From Vicingus serpentipes (GTDB lineage: Bacteria; Bacteroidota; Bacteroidia; Flavobacteriales_E; Vicingaceae): 64,000 nucleotides of DNA. Below, one piece after another: positions 19,407 through 28,596 of this stretch (positions within the stretch are counted from its first letter, which is position 1; each line of letters starts with the position of its first letter). Made by a program: the position numbers and the translations under genes. The notes under the pieces are model-generated. The model saw nothing but the letters and a program-made list of their open reading frames with translations, was not told the origin of the DNA and made no database searches. The stretch lies in assembly GCF_007993035.1 (NCBI RefSeq), contig NZ_VOOS01000001.1, positions 186,001 through 250,000 on the forward strand. Reading direction: 5' to 3'.

Positions 19407-21410
19407 GTGAAGAAGATATTTTTTGGTTTAATATTATTATACATTTTTTCTGGTGCAAATGCACAAGAAGAATTATGTCCTGAACCGAAGAAAAAAGCAG
19501 TAAAATTTTATGAAGCTGCTCAAAAAGCATCTTACAAAGAAAGCTATGGTTTACTTATTGAAGCAATTAAAATTGATCCTAATTACGTAGAAGCTTATGA
19601 TGAATTAGCTGCTATTAACGAACGTAAAATAGCCACAGCTAAAGCTGGTAAAGAAGCTTTTAACTATAGAAATAGAGCTCTAGATTATTATAATAAGATT
19701 ATAGAAATCTGTCCTTCTTATCGAGGATTTTATGCTTCTATGAAAATGGGGGATTACTACTATAGCACGAAAGATTATGGTAGAGCAAAACCATACTATC
19801 AAACCATTTTAAGTTCGCCAAATGCATTTAAAGATGATGAAAGAAAAGCTTATGATAGAGTTGCTAACATTGATGCTTATTTCAAATTGTTAAAAGATAC
19901 TGTTCCTTTTAACCCTCAAAAAGTTGTTGGTCCATCTACAGGTAAAGATGAATATTTACCAATGCTTTCTCCTGACAATAAGTACTTATTTTTTACTCGT
20001 AAAATACCAAACGAATTGAAAGGAGCTTTTGATGCTGGTGAAAAAGAGTTATTTATAAAAAGTAGGCAAATTGCAAAAGATAAATTTAGTAGTGGTATAC
20101 CAATGCCAGAACCTTTTAATTTAGGTCAATTTCAAGGCGGTGTTAGTGTTTCAGTAAATAATAAATTATTGTTTATTACTGTTGTAGATGTTATTCCATA
20201 TAGAGGAAGTAACCCTGCAGGTAGAGGACAAATGTTTGACAATGCTGATATTTTTTATTCAGAGTTTAAAGACGGCGTTTGGACTAAACTCCAATCTGTC
20301 GGTAGCCATATAAACACCCCAACTACATGGGAAGCACAACCTTCTATTTCTTCTGATAATAAAACACTTTATTTTACAAGAGTAATTGATCCTTTTGCTC
20401 CTGATATGGATATTTATAAATGCGAAAGGTTACCTAATGGCTCTTGGGGAGAACCAGAAAAATTAGGACCAAATATCAATACTACTAATGGTGATGAGAA
20501 GTCACCTTTTATGCACTCAGATAGTTACACACTTTACTTCTCTTCTACCGGACATATTGGATTGGGTGGTTACGATATTTTTTATTCGAAAATGGATCCG
20601 AAAACTGGAGAATTTCAACGCCCTACAAATATTGGCTATCCCATTAATACAGAAAAAGATGAGCATGGTTTCATTGTAAACAGAGATGGTGATAAAGCCT
20701 ATTTTGGTTCATCTGACTCAGAAAATGAAAACGACCTAAACATTTATTCATTTGACTTATATGAAGCTGCTAGGCCTGAAAAAGTAATGTTTGTAGGTGG
20801 ACAAATGATTAACAATAAAGGTGAAGTACCAGAAGGTGCAGAAGTAAAGCTTAAAAACACTAAAACTAATAGAGAGGTTGATGCAGTAATTGACCAAGAA
20901 ACTGGTGATTACGTTGCCGTAATGACCGTTGATGAAGGAGAAGATATTATGTTGACTGCTAAGAAAAAAGGATTTGCTTTTACCTCACAGTTAATTAGCT
21001 CTGAAGAAATTGTTATTGGTAAACCAATAAAAACAGAAACTATAGAAATTAAACCAATTGAAGTTGGTGAAACTTATAAAATAAACGACATTAATTTTGC
21101 TACCAACTCCTTTGAGTTAAATAATAGAATTATTTTAGTTTTAAATGAATTCTTAGCCTTTTTAAAAGAAAATCCAACAGTTAAAGTTGCCATACAAGGG
21201 CATACCGATAATGTTGGTGACCCAAAAGAGAATATGGCTTTATCTGAGAATCGTGCGAAAGCGGTTTACAATTATTTGGTTATTGAAGACATTGATCCTG
21301 CTCGTTTATCTTATAAAGGTTTTGGTGAAACCAAACCAATTGCTAGCAACAAAACTGAAGATGGACGTTTAAAAAACAGACGTACTGAGTTTGTTATTAT
21401 TGGGAAGTAG
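19407..21410 (+). CDS. TPR / WD40-like (PD40) / carboxypeptidase-regulatory-like / OmpA protein, PorE-like
   Basis: A 667-residue exported protein with a signal peptide (cleavage near ANAQ). Domain order: TPR-like helices (about 28-140); beta-propeller repeats with PD40 signatures (YLPMLSPDNKYLFFTRK, QPSISSDNKTLYFTR, about 170-440); a carboxypeptidase-regulatory-like fold (about 455-545, GEVPEGAEVKLKNTKTNREV); and an OmpA peptidoglycan-binding domain (about 555-667, IQGHTDNVGD, SENRAKAVYNYL). This four-domain order is that of PorE, which ties the T9SS to peptidoglycan, and the window carries several T9SS cargo genes. Start codon is GTG. Related Bacteroidota proteins of the same layout have other or unknown roles, so PorE itself is an inference. 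Confidence 0.85.
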   Translation: MKKIFFGLILLYIFSGANAQEELCPEPKKKAVKFYEAAQKASYKESYGLLIEAIKIDPNYVEAYDELAAINERKIATAKAGKEAFNYRNRALDYYNKIIEICPSYRGFYASMKMGDYYYSTKDYGRAKPYYQTILSSPNAFKDDERKAYDRVANIDAYFKLLKDTVPFNPQKVVGPSTGKDEYLPMLSPDNKYLFFTRKIPNELKGAFDAGEKELFIKSRQIAKDKFSSGIPMPEPFNLGQFQGGVSVSVNNKLLFITVVDVIPYRGSNPAGRGQMFDNADIFYSEFKDGVWTKLQSVGSHINTPTTWEAQPSISSDNKTLYFTRVIDPFAPDMDIYKCERLPNGSWGEPEKLGPNINTTNGDEKSPFMHSDSYTLYFSSTGHIGLGGYDIFYSKMDPKTGEFQRPTNIGYPINTEKDEHGFIVNRDGDKAYFGSSDSENENDLNIYSFDLYEAARPEKVMFVGGQMINNKGEVPEGAEVKLKNTKTNREVDAVIDQETGDYVAVMTVDEGEDIMLTAKKKGFAFTSQLISSEEIVIGKPIKTETIEIKPIEVGETYKINDINFATNSFELNNRIILVLNEFLAFLKENPTVKVAIQGHTDNVGDPKENMALSENRAKAVYNYLVIEDIDPARLSYKGFGETKPIASNKTEDGRLKNRRTEFVIIGK

Positions 21411-21412
21411 TA

Positions 21413-22540
21413 TTACTCCTTCACAAACTTTTTTACCAATTCACTATTCTTCGTTTTTATCTTTAAGAAATAAATTCCTATAGATAAATTAGAGACCTCA
21501 ATCGTTTTGGTATTAGTTGTTTTATTCATCAACACTTTTCCTGTTAAATCAAGTATAGTAACACTTTCAACTACCTCATTATTTTCAATTGTTAATTGGT
21601 TTGATACTGGATTTGGGTAAATGGCTACATTGCTTAAACTCTTTTCAGTTATAGCTGTTGGTGTAATTTTCCCATAAATATCGTATTGGGCAAAAAACTG
21701 CCATATTTTTTCGGAAGCATTAAAATCGTAATTTGTTGTACCCACTACAACAGGAGCTCCTGGCCAAGTATGCCCGCCATTAATTATTTTATAATGCTCT
21801 ACTTCCACTCCATTTGTTCCATTTTCATAAACATAATGTTCTGCAGTGCAGCCATCAGTAGTGCTTATATTTGGAACATTTGTAAATACAGGCGAGCTAT
21901 TAGTTTGATTAAAACCTACCCAATAATTTAGTGTATTCGCTACTGACGACATTCCTGTAGTTCCATTATAAGGAACAGTTCCATCGGCAGTTCCATGTAT
22001 TTCCATAACCGGAACTGGATGTTGAGGAGAACAAGTTAGCGATTGATTTGTATTCATTGTTCCTGTTACAGAAGCGATTGCAGCTATTCGATTACTTAAC
22101 GAACAAGCTAAGGTATAACTCATAAAACCACCGTTTGACATCCCCGTGCTATAAACCCTACTTTGATTAATGTTATACTGAGCAGATAAAGAATCGATTA
22201 AAGCATTTGTAAAACCTATATCATCAACTGCTCCACCCCAACCAGAATTCCAATAAGGCTGGCTACTGCCGTCAAGTGTTCCCATAGGATGAACAAGAAT
22301 GAAATTTGCTGTATCAGCTATTGCACGAAAATCGCCATAATACATTTGTTCAGTTGAATTACTGGTGTAACCGTGAAAATTGAGTACCAAAGGAGTTTCA
22401 TTACTGGCATTGTATGATGCTGGAACGTATAAAATGTAAGTTCTATGTAAACCTCCATGTATAATGGTATCTGTAATTGTTTGTTGACTAAAACAATTCA
22501 AAACAAAAAATAATAGCAAAGCTAAAAAAGTAGTTTTCAT
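21413..22540 (-). CDS. Secreted esterase of the PHB depolymerase/feruloyl esterase type with T9SS sorting domain
   Basis: A 375-residue protein with signal peptide (ending NCFSQ). The alpha/beta hydrolase core has the nucleophile elbow STGMSNGGF (GxSxG), PLVLNFHGYTSN for the oxyanion-side HG, MEIHGTADGTVPYNG for the acid region and INGGHTWPG with the catalytic histidine, all typical of LpqC/PHB-depolymerase-like esterases. Residues ~300-375 form a type A T9SS sorting domain (IYPNPVSNQLTI ... GIYFLKIKT ... VKKFVKE). It should be exported by T9SS and either anchored at the surface or released. Its stop lies only 2 bases from the stop of the convergent PorE-like gene. The natural substrate is unknown. 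Confidence 0.88.
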   Translation of the reverse strand: MKTTFLALLLFFVLNCFSQQTITDTIIHGGLHRTYILYVPASYNASNETPLVLNFHGYTSNSTEQMYYGDFRAIADTANFILVHPMGTLDGSSQPYWNSGWGGAVDDIGFTNALIDSLSAQYNINQSRVYSTGMSNGGFMSYTLACSLSNRIAAIASVTGTMNTNQSLTCSPQHPVPVMEIHGTADGTVPYNGTTGMSSVANTLNYWVGFNQTNSSPVFTNVPNISTTDGCTAEHYVYENGTNGVEVEHYKIINGGHTWPGAPVVVGTTNYDFNASEKIWQFFAQYDIYGKITPTAITEKSLSNVAIYPNPVSNQLTIENNEVVESVTILDLTGKVLMNKTTNTKTIEVSNLSIGIYFLKIKTKNSELVKKFVKE

Positions 22541-22674
22541 AAAAATAAAGATAAACTATTTTTTTAAACTACTTCGTTACAATCAATTTCCCTATTTAAG
22601 TGATTTACTATAAGTCCGCATAAAAATTAGATTAGTTACGTATCAGTATCGATTAAAATTAGATACAACTATAA

Positions 22675-23406
22675 TTAATTTGAATCATGCGTTTTACTCG
22701 ATCCTTCAATTAATAAATTAAGTTCTTTAAATTCTTCATGAGTAAATTCTCTAAATTCTCCTTTGGCTAAATCGCCTAAATGAATATTCATAATTCTAAC
22801 TCGCTTAAGGGTTACAACTCGATAATCTAAATATTCACACATTCTTCGGATTTGACGATTTAATCCTTGAGTTAGAATAATTCTAAATGTAAAGTCATTC
22901 ACTTTCTCAACTTTACATTTTTTAGTAATAGTATCCAAAATTGGGACACCATTCCCCATTTTTTTAATAAACTCATCACGAATAGGCTTATTAACTCTAA
23001 CGATATATTCTTTTTCGTGATTATTTCTTGCTCTTAAAATCTTATTTACAATGTCCCCATCGTTTGTTAAAAATATTAATCCTTCACTTGGTTTATCTAA
23101 TCTACCTATTGGAAAAATACGTTTGGGATAATTTATAAAATCAATGATATTGTCTTTTTCTACACCTGTATCTGTAGTACATACTATACCTACGGGTTTA
23201 TTAAATGCCAAATAAACAAACTCTTCTTTTGGGGCACTAATCAATTTACCATCAACTCTTACCTCATCTCCTGCTGCTATTTTTGTACCCATCTCTGGAA
23301 CAACACCATTTATAGTAACTCTGCCTTGCTCAATTAACTTATCTGCAGCTCTTCTTGAACAATATCCTGCCTCACTTAAATACTTATTTATTCTTGTTAA
23401 CTCCAT
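22675..23406 (-). CDS. rluF: 23S rRNA pseudouridine synthase, RluF-like
   Basis: A 243-residue protein. It has an N-terminal S4 RNA-binding domain ([20 protein letters not shown], about 5-60) and a RluB/E/F-type catalytic domain with the invariant-Asp motif [20 protein letters not shown], then [25 protein letters not shown]. The YLDYRV and GEFREFT segments favour the RluF branch (U2604 of 23S rRNA in E. coli numbering) over RluB or RluE. An in-frame GTG lies one codon upstream (23409), but the ATG at 23406 is taken. It follows the Moco operon by 53 bases on the same strand. Confidence 0.87.
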   Translation of the reverse strand: MELTRINKYLSEAGYCSRRAADKLIEQGRVTINGVVPEMGTKIAAGDEVRVDGKLISAPKEEFVYLAFNKPVGIVCTTDTGVEKDNIIDFINYPKRIFPIGRLDKPSEGLIFLTNDGDIVNKILRARNNHEKEYIVRVNKPIRDEFIKKMGNGVPILDTITKKCKVEKVNDFTFRIILTQGLNRQIRRMCEYLDYRVVTLKRVRIMNIHLGDLAKGEFREFTHEEFKELNLLIEGSSKTHDSN

Positions 23407-23459
23407 CACTATATTTTGAGTTGTAAAATTATGAATTTACAACAATAACTGACGCTATA

Positions 23460-24371
23460 TTAATTATGTCTAGCACCTTTTAAAATTTTAAAAACATGTA
23501 ATACTGCAGGAAATATGGCATCCATACTTTCTTTAGCTCCATTAGTGGATCCTGGCAAAGCTAATACTAGTGAATTATCAATTGTACCCGCTATACTTCT
23601 ACTTAGCATTGCATAAGGCATTCTATCTTGACCATAATTTCGAATTGCCTCTTCTATTCCTGGAATCTCTCTTGTTAATAATGGCTTTAGAGCTTCTGGC
23701 GTAACGTCTCTGTTTGAAAGACCTGTTCCCCCAGTATAAATAATCATATTTACTCCTTGATCTGTGTAACTTTTCGCCTTTTCTTGAATAATGTCTTTCT
23801 TATCAGGAATTATCACATAATCTTTTATTGCAACACCACACTCTTCGAGTTTAGAAATTATGGCTTTTCCCGCTTTATCTTCTTTTTGACCTGAAGATAT
23901 CGTATCAGAACAAACAACAACTGCAGCAGTTAAATCTTGTCTAAATTTATCCTTATAATCAGACTTACCTCCTTTCTTTTCCAACAACTTTATATGATGA
24001 ATTTCTACCCCTTTATCAATAGGTTTCAGCATATCATACATATTTAACGAAACAACACTTGCACCATGCATTGCTTCTACCTCAACACCTGTTTTATAAA
24101 TTGTTTTAATCGTTACTTTAATGACTATTTCTAATCCATTTATTTCATAATCTATTCCAGTATATTCTATTGGCATAGGGTGACAATCAGCTAAAATTAG
24201 TGGCGTATTTTTTACACCTAATAAACCAACAGCCTTACACATCGAAAAAACGTCACCTTTAGGTACCGTTTTATTGTTTATTGCTTCTATTGTTTCATGT
24301 TTGCTAACTTTTACAATTGCTTGTGCTGTCGCAATTCTTAATGTAGAACTCTTATGTGTAATATCTATCAT
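23460..24371 (-). CDS. moaCB: Bifunctional MoaC/MoaB(Mog)-type molybdenum cofactor protein
   Basis: A 303-residue fusion. Residues ~1-150 are MoaC (cyclic pyranopterin monophosphate synthase), with LADCHPMPIEYTGIDYEI, GVEVEAMHGASVVSLNMYDM and LLEKKGGKSD. Residues ~150-303 are a MoaB/MogA domain with CSDTISSGQKEDKAG, IIYTGGTGLSNRDVTPEA and ALPGSTNGAKES, which adenylates molybdopterin. The fusion puts an early and a late step of cofactor synthesis in one polypeptide. It is the last gene of the Moco operon, overlapping moaE by 4 bases. No residue expected in either active site appears lost by eye. Confidence 0.93.
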   Translation of the reverse strand: MIDITHKSSTLRIATAQAIVKVSKHETIEAINNKTVPKGDVFSMCKAVGLLGVKNTPLILADCHPMPIEYTGIDYEINGLEIVIKVTIKTIYKTGVEVEAMHGASVVSLNMYDMLKPIDKGVEIHHIKLLEKKGGKSDYKDKFRQDLTAAVVVCSDTISSGQKEDKAGKAIISKLEECGVAIKDYVIIPDKKDIIQEKAKSYTDQGVNMIIYTGGTGLSNRDVTPEALKPLLTREIPGIEEAIRNYGQDRMPYAMLSRSIAGTIDNSLVLALPGSTNGAKESMDAIFPAVLHVFKILKGARHN

Positions 24372-24811
24372 TTATTAACTTTCCATTGGTGTGATTCATC
24401 TTCAAAAATTTCTTTTCCAAAAACTGGAGCCTTTTCTTTAATCTCTTCAACTAAATATCTACAGGCATCCATTGCATTTTTTCGATGAGCAGAAGATGTA
24501 AAAACAAATAAGCAAATTTCACCAGCCTTAACTATTCCTTTGCTATGATAAATATGCATGCATGTTAAATCAAATTTATAAAAAGCACTTTCTCTTATTT
24601 CGTGAAATATATTATTAGCCATTTCTTCATAAACTGAATAATCTATAGCTTGAACAGTTTTACCGTCTATTTCATCAGCCCTAACTTGGCCTAAAAAAAT
24701 ATCATGTGCTCCTATATTAGTTTTTACTTGATGATGAGCAATTGATGTTGCAATTTTTTGAGGAGTTATTGCCCCTTCAACAAAAACATTTTTAATTTTT
24801 TTATCACTCAT
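24368..24811 (-). CDS. moaE: Molybdopterin synthase large subunit
   Basis: A 147-residue MoaE. Recognisable features are HDIFLGQVRADEIDGKTVQAIDYSVYEEMA, the IYHSKGIVKAGEICLFVFTSSAHRKNAMDACRYLVEEIK stretch (conserved His-Arg and Lys region) and KAPVFGKEIFEDESHQWK. It pairs with MoaD to insert two sulfurs into cyclic pyranopterin, giving molybdopterin. The gene overlaps moaCB by 4 bases and follows the MoeB gene by one base, so translation is probably coupled. Confidence 0.95.
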   Translation of the reverse strand: MSDKKIKNVFVEGAITPQKIATSIAHHQVKTNIGAHDIFLGQVRADEIDGKTVQAIDYSVYEEMANNIFHEIRESAFYKFDLTCMHIYHSKGIVKAGEICLFVFTSSAHRKNAMDACRYLVEEIKEKAPVFGKEIFEDESHQWKVNK

Positions 24812-24812
24812 T

Positions 24813-25904
24813 TTAATCCTCCCACATTACAATTCCACCAGTAAGGTTAATTAAATTATCGAAACCATTTTGTGCTAAAAAATCTATAGCATGCATACTT
24901 CTAATTCCATGCTGACAATGAATCACAACTTTTTTGTTTCTATCTATTTTGTCCATATTATGAGGAATGCTTTGCATTGGAATATTAAGCGCTTTTAATT
25001 CTTCAATTTTTGGAGTTTCATAAGATTCTCTTACATCTATGACTTGAATGTCTTCTTTTTTTAAAAGCGCTTTTAACTCTTGTGCTGAAATTTCCTTCAT
25101 ATTTTTTTCCTTTTTTATTCCACAAAAATAATCGTAATCGTACAAATCAAAATCAATTTGCTTTGCAATATTTATTTGGTCTTCATTTCTTGAGATTTCA
25201 ATAATTAATTGAGAAGCCTCCAATGCATTATATATAGCCAATTTACCTGAAAGAGGATTTCCTATATTTAAAATAAGTTTTAACACTTCATTTGCTTGCT
25301 GAGTTCCAATTAAGCCAGGTAAAACTCCTAATACTCCAATCTCAGAACAATTAGAGACAGAACATTCATCTGGAGCATTTGGAAACAAACAACGATAACT
25401 TGGTCCATCCCCATAATTAAAAACGGACACCTGTCCTTCAAACTTGTAGATAGCACCATAAACAAAAGGTTTATTAGTTTTAATGCAAGCATCATTAACT
25501 AAATACCTTGTGGAAAAATTATCAGTTCCATCAACTATAATATCGTATTGGCAAAACAACTCAAGAACATTTTTTACTGTTAATTTTTCTTGATAAATAT
25601 TAAATACTATAAATTGATTTAACTGTTCTAACCTATTTTTTGCAGCTAAGGCTTTATTTGTTCCTATGTCTTGTATTGAGAACAAAACTTGACGCTGCAA
25701 ATTAGTTTCGTCTACTGTATCAAAATCGATAATACCTATTGTACCAACACCCGCTGCGGTTAAGTATTGTAAAACTGGACAACCCAAACCTCCTGCTCCA
25801 ACCACCAATACCTTAGCAAATTTCAGCTTTTCTTGCCCTTTATCACCTACTTTATCCAAGAGTAAATGTCTAGAGTATCGATATTTTTCTTTGTCTGAAA
25901 GCAT
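24813..25904 (-). CDS. moeB: MoeB/ThiF-type adenylyltransferase fused to a rhodanese domain
   Basis: A 363-residue protein. The N-terminal E1-like domain (about 1-250) has RHLLLDKVGDKGQEKL, the nucleotide-binding GAGGLGCPVLQYLTAAGVG and DGTDNFSTRYLVND. The C-terminal rhodanese (about 270-363) shows VIDVRESYE and the active-site cysteine loop HCQHGIRS. It should adenylate the Gly-Gly tail of MoaD, and the rhodanese may supply the sulfur for thiocarboxylation, as in eukaryotic MOCS3/Uba4. The zinc-binding CxxC pairs usual in MoeB are only partly visible (a CSVSNC region). The ATG overlaps the moaD stop as TAATG. Confidence 0.92.
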   Translation of the reverse strand: MLSDKEKYRYSRHLLLDKVGDKGQEKLKFAKVLVVGAGGLGCPVLQYLTAAGVGTIGIIDFDTVDETNLQRQVLFSIQDIGTNKALAAKNRLEQLNQFIVFNIYQEKLTVKNVLELFCQYDIIVDGTDNFSTRYLVNDACIKTNKPFVYGAIYKFEGQVSVFNYGDGPSYRCLFPNAPDECSVSNCSEIGVLGVLPGLIGTQQANEVLKLILNIGNPLSGKLAIYNALEASQLIIEISRNEDQINIAKQIDFDLYDYDYFCGIKKEKNMKEISAQELKALLKKEDIQVIDVRESYETPKIEELKALNIPMQSIPHNMDKIDRNKKVVIHCQHGIRSMHAIDFLAQNGFDNLINLTGGIVMWED

Positions 25905-26149
25905 TATCCTCCTGCAAATGGTGGCAGTAAAGCTACCTCGTCATTATTGTTTAATTTACTATCTAAATCGACTAATTTATGGTTGACAGCTATTTTAAAA
26001 TTAAGTTTATCTAAAACTGAATTTTGATTAACTAAATAATCTTTCAGTTCTTGTATTGAAGTAATATTTAATTCTATTTCTTCTGCTTCCTTACTTAAAG
26101 CTTCTGCTATCATCCCAAAATATTTAAGCTTTAATATCATCTTTTTCAT
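25904..26149 (-). CDS. moaD: Molybdopterin synthase sulfur carrier subunit
   Basis: An 81-residue ubiquitin-like protein of the ThiS/MoaD family. It ends in PPFAGG, the C-terminal Gly-Gly that is adenylated by MoeB and converted to a thiocarboxylate. MKKMILKLKYFGMIAEAL at the start fits MoaD; the ATG at 26140 (MILKLKYF) is an equally possible start. The gene overlaps mobA by 26 bases with the upstream ATG. The two last glycine codons spell GGAGGA just before the ATG of moeB. Confidence 0.92.
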   Translation of the reverse strand: MKKMILKLKYFGMIAEALSKEAEEIELNITSIQELKDYLVNQNSVLDKLNFKIAVNHKLVDLDSKLNNNDEVALLPPFAGG

Positions 26150-26672
26150 TTAAATTGGTAAACAGTCTTTTGCTAAAATGGCTAGCATCTACAACGTTTA
26201 AATTTAACTTTTCAAACAATGTAATCAGCTTTAACTCATTATTATCTAGTGCATTTTTAAAAGGAATTAAACATTTTTTATTAAACACTCCCATTAATTG
26301 ATGAGTTATTTCATCTTTTTTTGGAATAGTAATATCTATACCTTCAGAATGGCTAATTAATAAATTTAAAATACTTGCATTTATATACGGGATATCACAA
26401 CTTAGAACTAAATTTAAGTCGGTTTTAGAATGTAATAAACCGGTATAAATACCACCTAATGGGCCTTTACCTTTAATTACATCTTCAATTACCGGATAAC
26501 CAAACTGCTCATATTCATTATTATTAGAAACAATAATAATATTCTCTACTACCCCCTTCACTACATTTATAATATACTGAATCATAGGTTGACCATCAAT
26601 TAACATTAACCCTTTATCTTCCCCCATTCTAGAGCTACTGCCTCCTGCTAATATAATTGCTGTTCTTTCCAT
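26124..26672 (-). CDS. mobA: Molybdenum cofactor guanylyltransferase
   Basis: A 182-residue nucleotidyltransferase with the family N-terminus IILAGGSSSRMGEDKGLM (GTP loop and conserved Lys), then VIEDVIKGKGPLGGIYTGL and LVLSCDIPYI (metal-binding Asp). It adds GMP to Mo-molybdopterin to make the guanine dinucleotide cofactor used by DMSO-reductase-family enzymes such as Nap/Nas nitrate reductases and formate dehydrogenases. This indicates that such an enzyme is encoded elsewhere in the genome. Its start overlaps the TSUP stop by one base (TGATG), inside the Moco operon. Confidence 0.93.
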   Translation of the reverse strand: MERTAIILAGGSSSRMGEDKGLMLIDGQPMIQYIINVVKGVVENIIIVSNNNEYEQFGYPVIEDVIKGKGPLGGIYTGLLHSKTDLNLVLSCDIPYINASILNLLISHSEGIDITIPKKDEITHQLMGVFNKKCLIPFKNALDNNELKLITLFEKLNLNVVDASHFSKRLFTNLNEKDDIKA

Positions 26673-27418
26673 CAGGTTAAAATTAACTTAATGCAAGCAA
26701 TAGCCAAAACAAAAGCTAACATATACTTCAATAAATTATTATTAAAATGTTTACTTCCATAATAAGCACCAAAAAAACCACCTAATACAGCAGTACCAAC
26801 CAGAATAAACACTTGCTCATCTATTCTAACCCCAGAATAAATTTGACCAAACATACCTGCTGCCGAGTTTACCCATATAAATAATGCAGAAACAGCAGCA
26901 GCTTCTTTCATTTTACCCCAATGCATCAATAAGATTACAGGACTCAAAATAATACCTCCGCCTATACCAATTAATCCCGAAAAAAAACCAATACTTCCTC
27001 CTACAAAAAGTCCTTGCCAAATTTTTACATCTTTAACATTATTAACTTCTTTTCCAAATACATTTAGCATTCTAAAAATTGCAAAAACCAATAACACAGC
27101 TAATATCTTTTTATAGAATGATGCATCAACTTCTATCATTCCACCTATAAAAGCCATAGGAATAGAAGCAAAAGCAAAAACAAGAAATAATTTTTTATTG
27201 AAATGGCCTGCTTTTGTATAATGGACAAATGAAATAGCTGCTACAAAAAGATTTAATAATAAAGCTGTTGGTTTCATTGATTCAGGTGCAAAACCAAACA
27301 ATGCCATCATAGCCAAGTATCCGCTTGCTCCTCCATGACCAACTGAAGAATACATAAAAGCTACTATTGGTAATAGCAATAAAAAAATCCAAATATGCTC
27401 AATTTCAAAAATGTTCAT
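26672..27418 (-). CDS. TSUP-family (TauE/SafE) membrane exporter
   Basis: A 248-residue protein with about eight hydrophobic segments. The glycine-rich GGASGYLAMMALFG near residue 30 and GLIGIGGGIILSPVILLMHWGKMKEAAAVSALFI near 150 are the two repeats characteristic of TSUP proteins, which move small sulfur anions or organic acids. It sits in the middle of the Moco operon, overlapping mobA and moeA by one base on each side, which suggests a role linked to this pathway or to a molybdoenzyme product such as sulfite. The substrate is not determined by sequence. Confidence 0.9.
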   Translation of the reverse strand: MNIFEIEHIWIFLLLLPIVAFMYSSVGHGGASGYLAMMALFGFAPESMKPTALLLNLFVAAISFVHYTKAGHFNKKLFLVFAFASIPMAFIGGMIEVDASFYKKILAVLLVFAIFRMLNVFGKEVNNVKDVKIWQGLFVGGSIGFFSGLIGIGGGIILSPVILLMHWGKMKEAAAVSALFIWVNSAAGMFGQIYSGVRIDEQVFILVGTAVLGGFFGAYYGSKHFNNNLLKYMLAFVLAIACIKLILT

Positions 27419-28596
27419 TACCCAGGAAGCATATGAACTTCTACTAAATCTCCTTTTTCAATATTATCAATTTCATCTGATAAAAAAACCAAACAATTAG
27501 CTTTAGCAAACGACAATAAGACATCAGAGCCTTGTCCTTCTAATAAGTTAACATTATTACCATTTGAAAAAGCTTTCAAAAACTCAGCTCGGCCACTTTT
27601 CTTTTTATAAGATTGATTAATGGGTAGAGTTGTTTTTACTAAAAATGGTTTTGGATTGCCTAGTTGAATGTTTATTGCTGGTTGAACATACAAGTAAAAA
27701 CAATTTAATGCCGCTGCTGGATTACCTGGCAATGCAAAAACTAACTTCTTATTTTTTTTACCAAAAAACAAAGGTTTTCCTGGCTTTTGCTTTACTTTAT
27801 AAAATAACTGTTCTACGTCATTTTCTTCTAAAGCAGGTTTTACAAAGTCATAATCACCAACTGAAATACCTCCAGATAATATCAGTAAATCAGAATTGTC
27901 TAGTGCTTTATTTATTGCAGATTTAGTTTCTTCAAAATCATCTATTAAAAAAACTGTTTCGGCCTCAATATCTAAATTATTTAAAGCTGATTGAAGCATT
28001 AACGTATTAGACTCATATACCTGCCCTTTTTGTAATGTGTTTCCAGTTTTTACTAATTCGTTACCAGTTGCTAAAATAGTAACTCGTGGTTTTTGATGGA
28101 CTTTAATCGAAACAACTCCTAAAGAAGCTAAAAATCCAATTGCAGCAGGATTAATTTTAGTTCCTTTTTCTAATGCTAAATCTCCTTGATTTATCTGATG
28201 TCCCTCTTCACGAATATTTCCACCTATTTTCAAACCTACATCTTTCACAGATAATTGCCCACTCTCAACTACAGTCAATTCTTGCATTACAACTGTGTCA
28301 CAACTTTCTGGAACTTTAGCACCTGTAAAAATTCGAACAGCTTCTCCTTTTTTAATTTCAACATCTCTTAAATCTCCAGCTGCTATTTCATCAATTATAG
28401 TTATTTTGCTTTCAATATCAGAAAACTTAAAAGCATAGCCATCCATTGCACTTTGGTTAAAACTCGGAACATTAATTGGTGCAAAAATATCCTCCGCTAA
28501 AAATAAATTTAATGAATCAAACAAACTAACTTCTATTAGCTGAGATTTACAGCAATTAGCTATCAATATTTCTTTGGCTTCCTTAACTGATATCAT
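27418..28596 (-). CDS. moeA: Molybdopterin molybdenumtransferase
   Basis: A 392-residue MoeA. Visible features are VPSFNQSAMDGYAFK at the N-terminus, IFTGAKVPESCDTVVMQE, the LATGNELVKTGNTLQKGQVYESN motif, ILSGGISVGDYDFV and KPGKPLFFGKK ... ALPGNPAAALNCFYLYV. It inserts molybdate into adenylated molybdopterin made by the MoaB/Mog half of the fusion. Its ATG overlaps the moaA stop (ATGA), and GGAGG from the last two moaA glycine codons sits directly before it. Confidence 0.96.
   Translation of the reverse strand: MISVKEAKEILIANCCKSQLIEVSLFDSLNLFLAEDIFAPINVPSFNQSAMDGYAFKFSDIESKITIIDEIAAGDLRDVEIKKGEAVRIFTGAKVPESCDTVVMQELTVVESGQLSVKDVGLKIGGNIREEGHQINQGDLALEKGTKINPAAIGFLASLGVVSIKVHQKPRVTILATGNELVKTGNTLQKGQVYESNTLMLQSALNNLDIEAETVFLIDDFEETKSAINKALDNSDLLILSGGISVGDYDFVKPALEENDVEQLFYKVKQKPGKPLFFGKKNKKLVFALPGNPAAALNCFYLYVQPAINIQLGNPKPFLVKTTLPINQSYKKKSGRAEFLKAFSNGNNVNLLEGQGSDVLLSFAKANCLVFLSDEIDNIEKGDLVEVHMLPG

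Noticed and set aside
23420-23443. 8-base inverted repeat GTTGTAAA/TTTACAAC upstream of rluF
   Set aside because: Short and AT-rich; compatible with chance in a 53-base gap.
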